A DNA stretch of 64,000 nucleotides, taken from contig NZ_CP154796.1 in assembly GCF_039566955.1 (NCBI RefSeq), positions 1,364,001 to 1,428,000 on the forward strand. Reading direction: 5' to 3'. Origin of the DNA: Micromonospora sp. DSM 45708 (GTDB taxonomy: Bacteria; Actinomycetota; Actinomycetes; Mycobacteriales; Micromonosporaceae). Of the stretch, positions 62,939 to 64,000 are shown piece after piece. A program made the position numbers and the translations under genes. Under the pieces are notes generated by a model. The model was not told the origin of the DNA and ran no database searches. It was given only the letters and a program-made list of their open reading frames with translations. Position 1 is the stretch's first letter; each line of letters opens with the position of its first letter.

Positions 62939-64000
62939 TCAGCGGCCCACCGGCGCCAGCCCGCCGACCGTCTCCGGCAGCGCGGTCGCAGCGGCGGGAG
63001 CGCCCGGCGTCACCTGCGGCAGCGCGGTCGGCGCGACCTCCGGGGTCGGCCCGGTGTGCCGCCGAGGCCGGGCGCGGCGCCCGGAGGGCACGGCGAGCGC
63101 GGCCAGCGCGGCAGCGAGGGAGATGCCGGTGAGCAGCAGGAAGCCGGCGGTGAAACCGGCCTCCCGGGGCAGGCCGCTCGGCTGCGGGTTGGCGGTGATC
63201 ACGGTGCTGGCCAGCGCCGCGCCGATCGCGCCGCCGATGGTACGGATGTTGGCGTTCATGCCGGTCGCCGCGCCGGTCTGCGAGGCCGGCACGTTGCCCA
63301 CGATCAGGTTGGCCATCGAGGCGAACGCCAGCCCGATGCCGAGCCCGACCAGGCCGCCGGCGAGGCCGACCTGCCAGCGGGTGTCGTGCGCGGCGGTGAG
63401 CATCGCGGCGGCGGCCACGTTGAACACCGCGCCGGTGCTCAGTTGCGCCTTGGGGCTGAACCGGGACTCCAACCGCCCGGCCAGCAGCCCGGCGGCGAAC
63501 ATGCCGACCAGCATGGGCAGCATGAGCAGCCCGGCCTGGGTGATGCTGGCGCCGAAGCCGTAGCCGGCGCTGGTCGGGATCTGCGCGAACTGCGGCAGGA
63601 AGGCGTAGACGGCGAACATCGAGGCGCCGTAGAGCAGCGCGACCAGGTTGGTGGTCCAGACCGCCGGCAGCCGCATCATCCGCAGGTCGATCAGCGGGTT
63701 CGCGGCCCGGGCCTCGACCGCCAGCCAGACGGCCAGCAGCACCGCGGCCACGGTCAGCAGCCCGGTCACCCGGCCGGAGGTCCAGCCCCAGGCGGCGCCC
63801 TTGCTCACCGGCAGCAGCAGCGCCACCAGCCAGCCGGAGAGCAGGACGGCGCTGGCCCAGTTGATCCGGCCCGGGGTGCGGACCGGCGAGCGGGGCACGA
63901 ACCGGTGCGCGGCCAGCGCGGTCAGGCCGACCACGACCAGCGGGATCCAGAACAGCCAGCGGTAGCCCAGGGTGGCCACGATCGGGCCGGCGAGCACGAC
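62939..64000 (-). CDS. MFS (DHA2-type) drug exporter, 5' part beyond window
   Basis: The 353 visible residues are the C-terminal two thirds of a 14-helix DHA2 exporter: about ten hydrophobic helices, starting GPIVATLGYRWLFWIPLVVVG, a motif-C-like G-P-x region of helix 5, and GNVPASQTGAATGMNANIRTIGGAIGAAL near 240-268, which is typical of the family. The C-terminal 60 residues are Pro/Ala-rich. The frame is open to the last base, so the true start and helices 1-4 lie to the right. Substrate unknown. Confidence 0.88.
   Translation of the reverse strand, partial: VVLAGPIVATLGYRWLFWIPLVVVGLTALAAHRFVPRSPVRTPGRINWASAVLLSGWLVALLLPVSKGAAWGWTSGRVTGLLTVAAVLLAVWLAVEARAANPLIDLRMMRLPAVWTTNLVALLYGASMFAVYAFLPQFAQIPTSAGYGFGASITQAGLLMLPMLVGMFAAGLLAGRLESRFSPKAQLSTGAVFNVAAAAMLTAAHDTRWQVGLAGGLVGLGIGLAFASMANLIVGNVPASQTGAATGMNANIRTIGGAIGAALASTVITANPQPSGLPREAGFTAGFLLLTGISLAAALAALAVPSGRRARPRRHTGPTPEVAPTALPQVTPGAPAAATALPETVGGLAPVGR

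Overview
The window is a 64 kb piece of a high-GC actinobacterial chromosome. Strong G/C third-position bias, frequent GTG starts, 4-base ATGA/GTGA gene overlaps, leaderless promoters, a PriA (HisA/TrpF) enzyme, SepF and Wag31/DivIVA, mycelial-type paralogues and the order dcw cluster - lspA - his - trp - lgt - gltBD point to Micromonosporaceae, most likely Micromonospora or a close relative (inference from gene order and protein style; no search was run). Nearly all of it is core metabolism and cell-envelope biology, with a few accessory insertions. I see no tRNA, rRNA, CRISPR array, transposase or phage gene.

Layout. 1-13.2 kb: division and cell-wall (dcw) cluster murE(partial)-murF-mraY-ftsW-murG-murC-ftsQ-ftsZ-yggS-sepF-yggT-wag31, closed by a hairpin terminator. 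murD is not in its usual place between mraY and ftsW; a 62-nt perfect palindrome sits there instead. 13.2-22.5 kb: a two-TM/zinc-type protein, DUF167, a K+/H+ antiporter, a DksA/TraR-type zinc-finger protein, lspA, a RluD-like pseudouridine synthase, a membrane-anchored unknown, a MinD/ParA-like ATPase with a variant Walker A and in-frame repeats, a DUF2567-like membrane protein, and a convergent LON-substrate-binding-domain protein. 22.6-30.8 kb: hisD-hisC-hisB-(55 aa membrane protein)-hisH-(102 aa membrane protein)-priA-ridA, then an organic-peroxide cassette ohrR-ohr-oxidoreductase, then hisF on its own leaderless promoter. 30.8-38.6 kb: accessory genes: a small unknown, yczE with a divergent MocR-type regulator, LtrA, an acyl-CoA ligase, a class I terpene synthase and a TIGR03085-type protein. 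38.8-45.1 kb: transporter block: a heterodimeric ABC exporter with one degenerate ATP site, and an ABC-2 exporter operon ending in its own tetR, facing a merR gene across a 36-nt palindrome. 45.1-51.8 kb: a nucleotidyltransferase reading in frame into hisI, the Trp-operon membrane protein, trpC, trpB, trpA and lgt (no trpE here). 51.9-64 kb: FAD monooxygenase, GNAT protein, gltB-gltD, secreted M1 metallopeptidase, an SGNH hydrolase whose signal peptide and mature domain are in different frames, and the C-terminal part of an MFS exporter running off the right edge.

How the genes work together. The left third builds and divides the cell wall (cytoplasmic Mur ligases, lipid I/II synthesis by MraY/MurG, FtsW/FtsQ/FtsZ divisome, SepF anchor, Wag31 polar growth). 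LspA and Lgt are the two ends of lipoprotein maturation. HisD, HisC, HisB, HisH, PriA, HisF and HisI cover most of histidine synthesis, and PriA also serves the tryptophan pathway with TrpC, TrpB and TrpA; GltBD supplies glutamate. The most unusual sequence signals are the dispersed GTAAGG...GGGGCCCC palindromic elements (three copies, each just after a stop codon), the nucleotidyltransferase-HisI in-frame junction, the peroxide cassette inside the his locus, and several clean regulatory palindromes.
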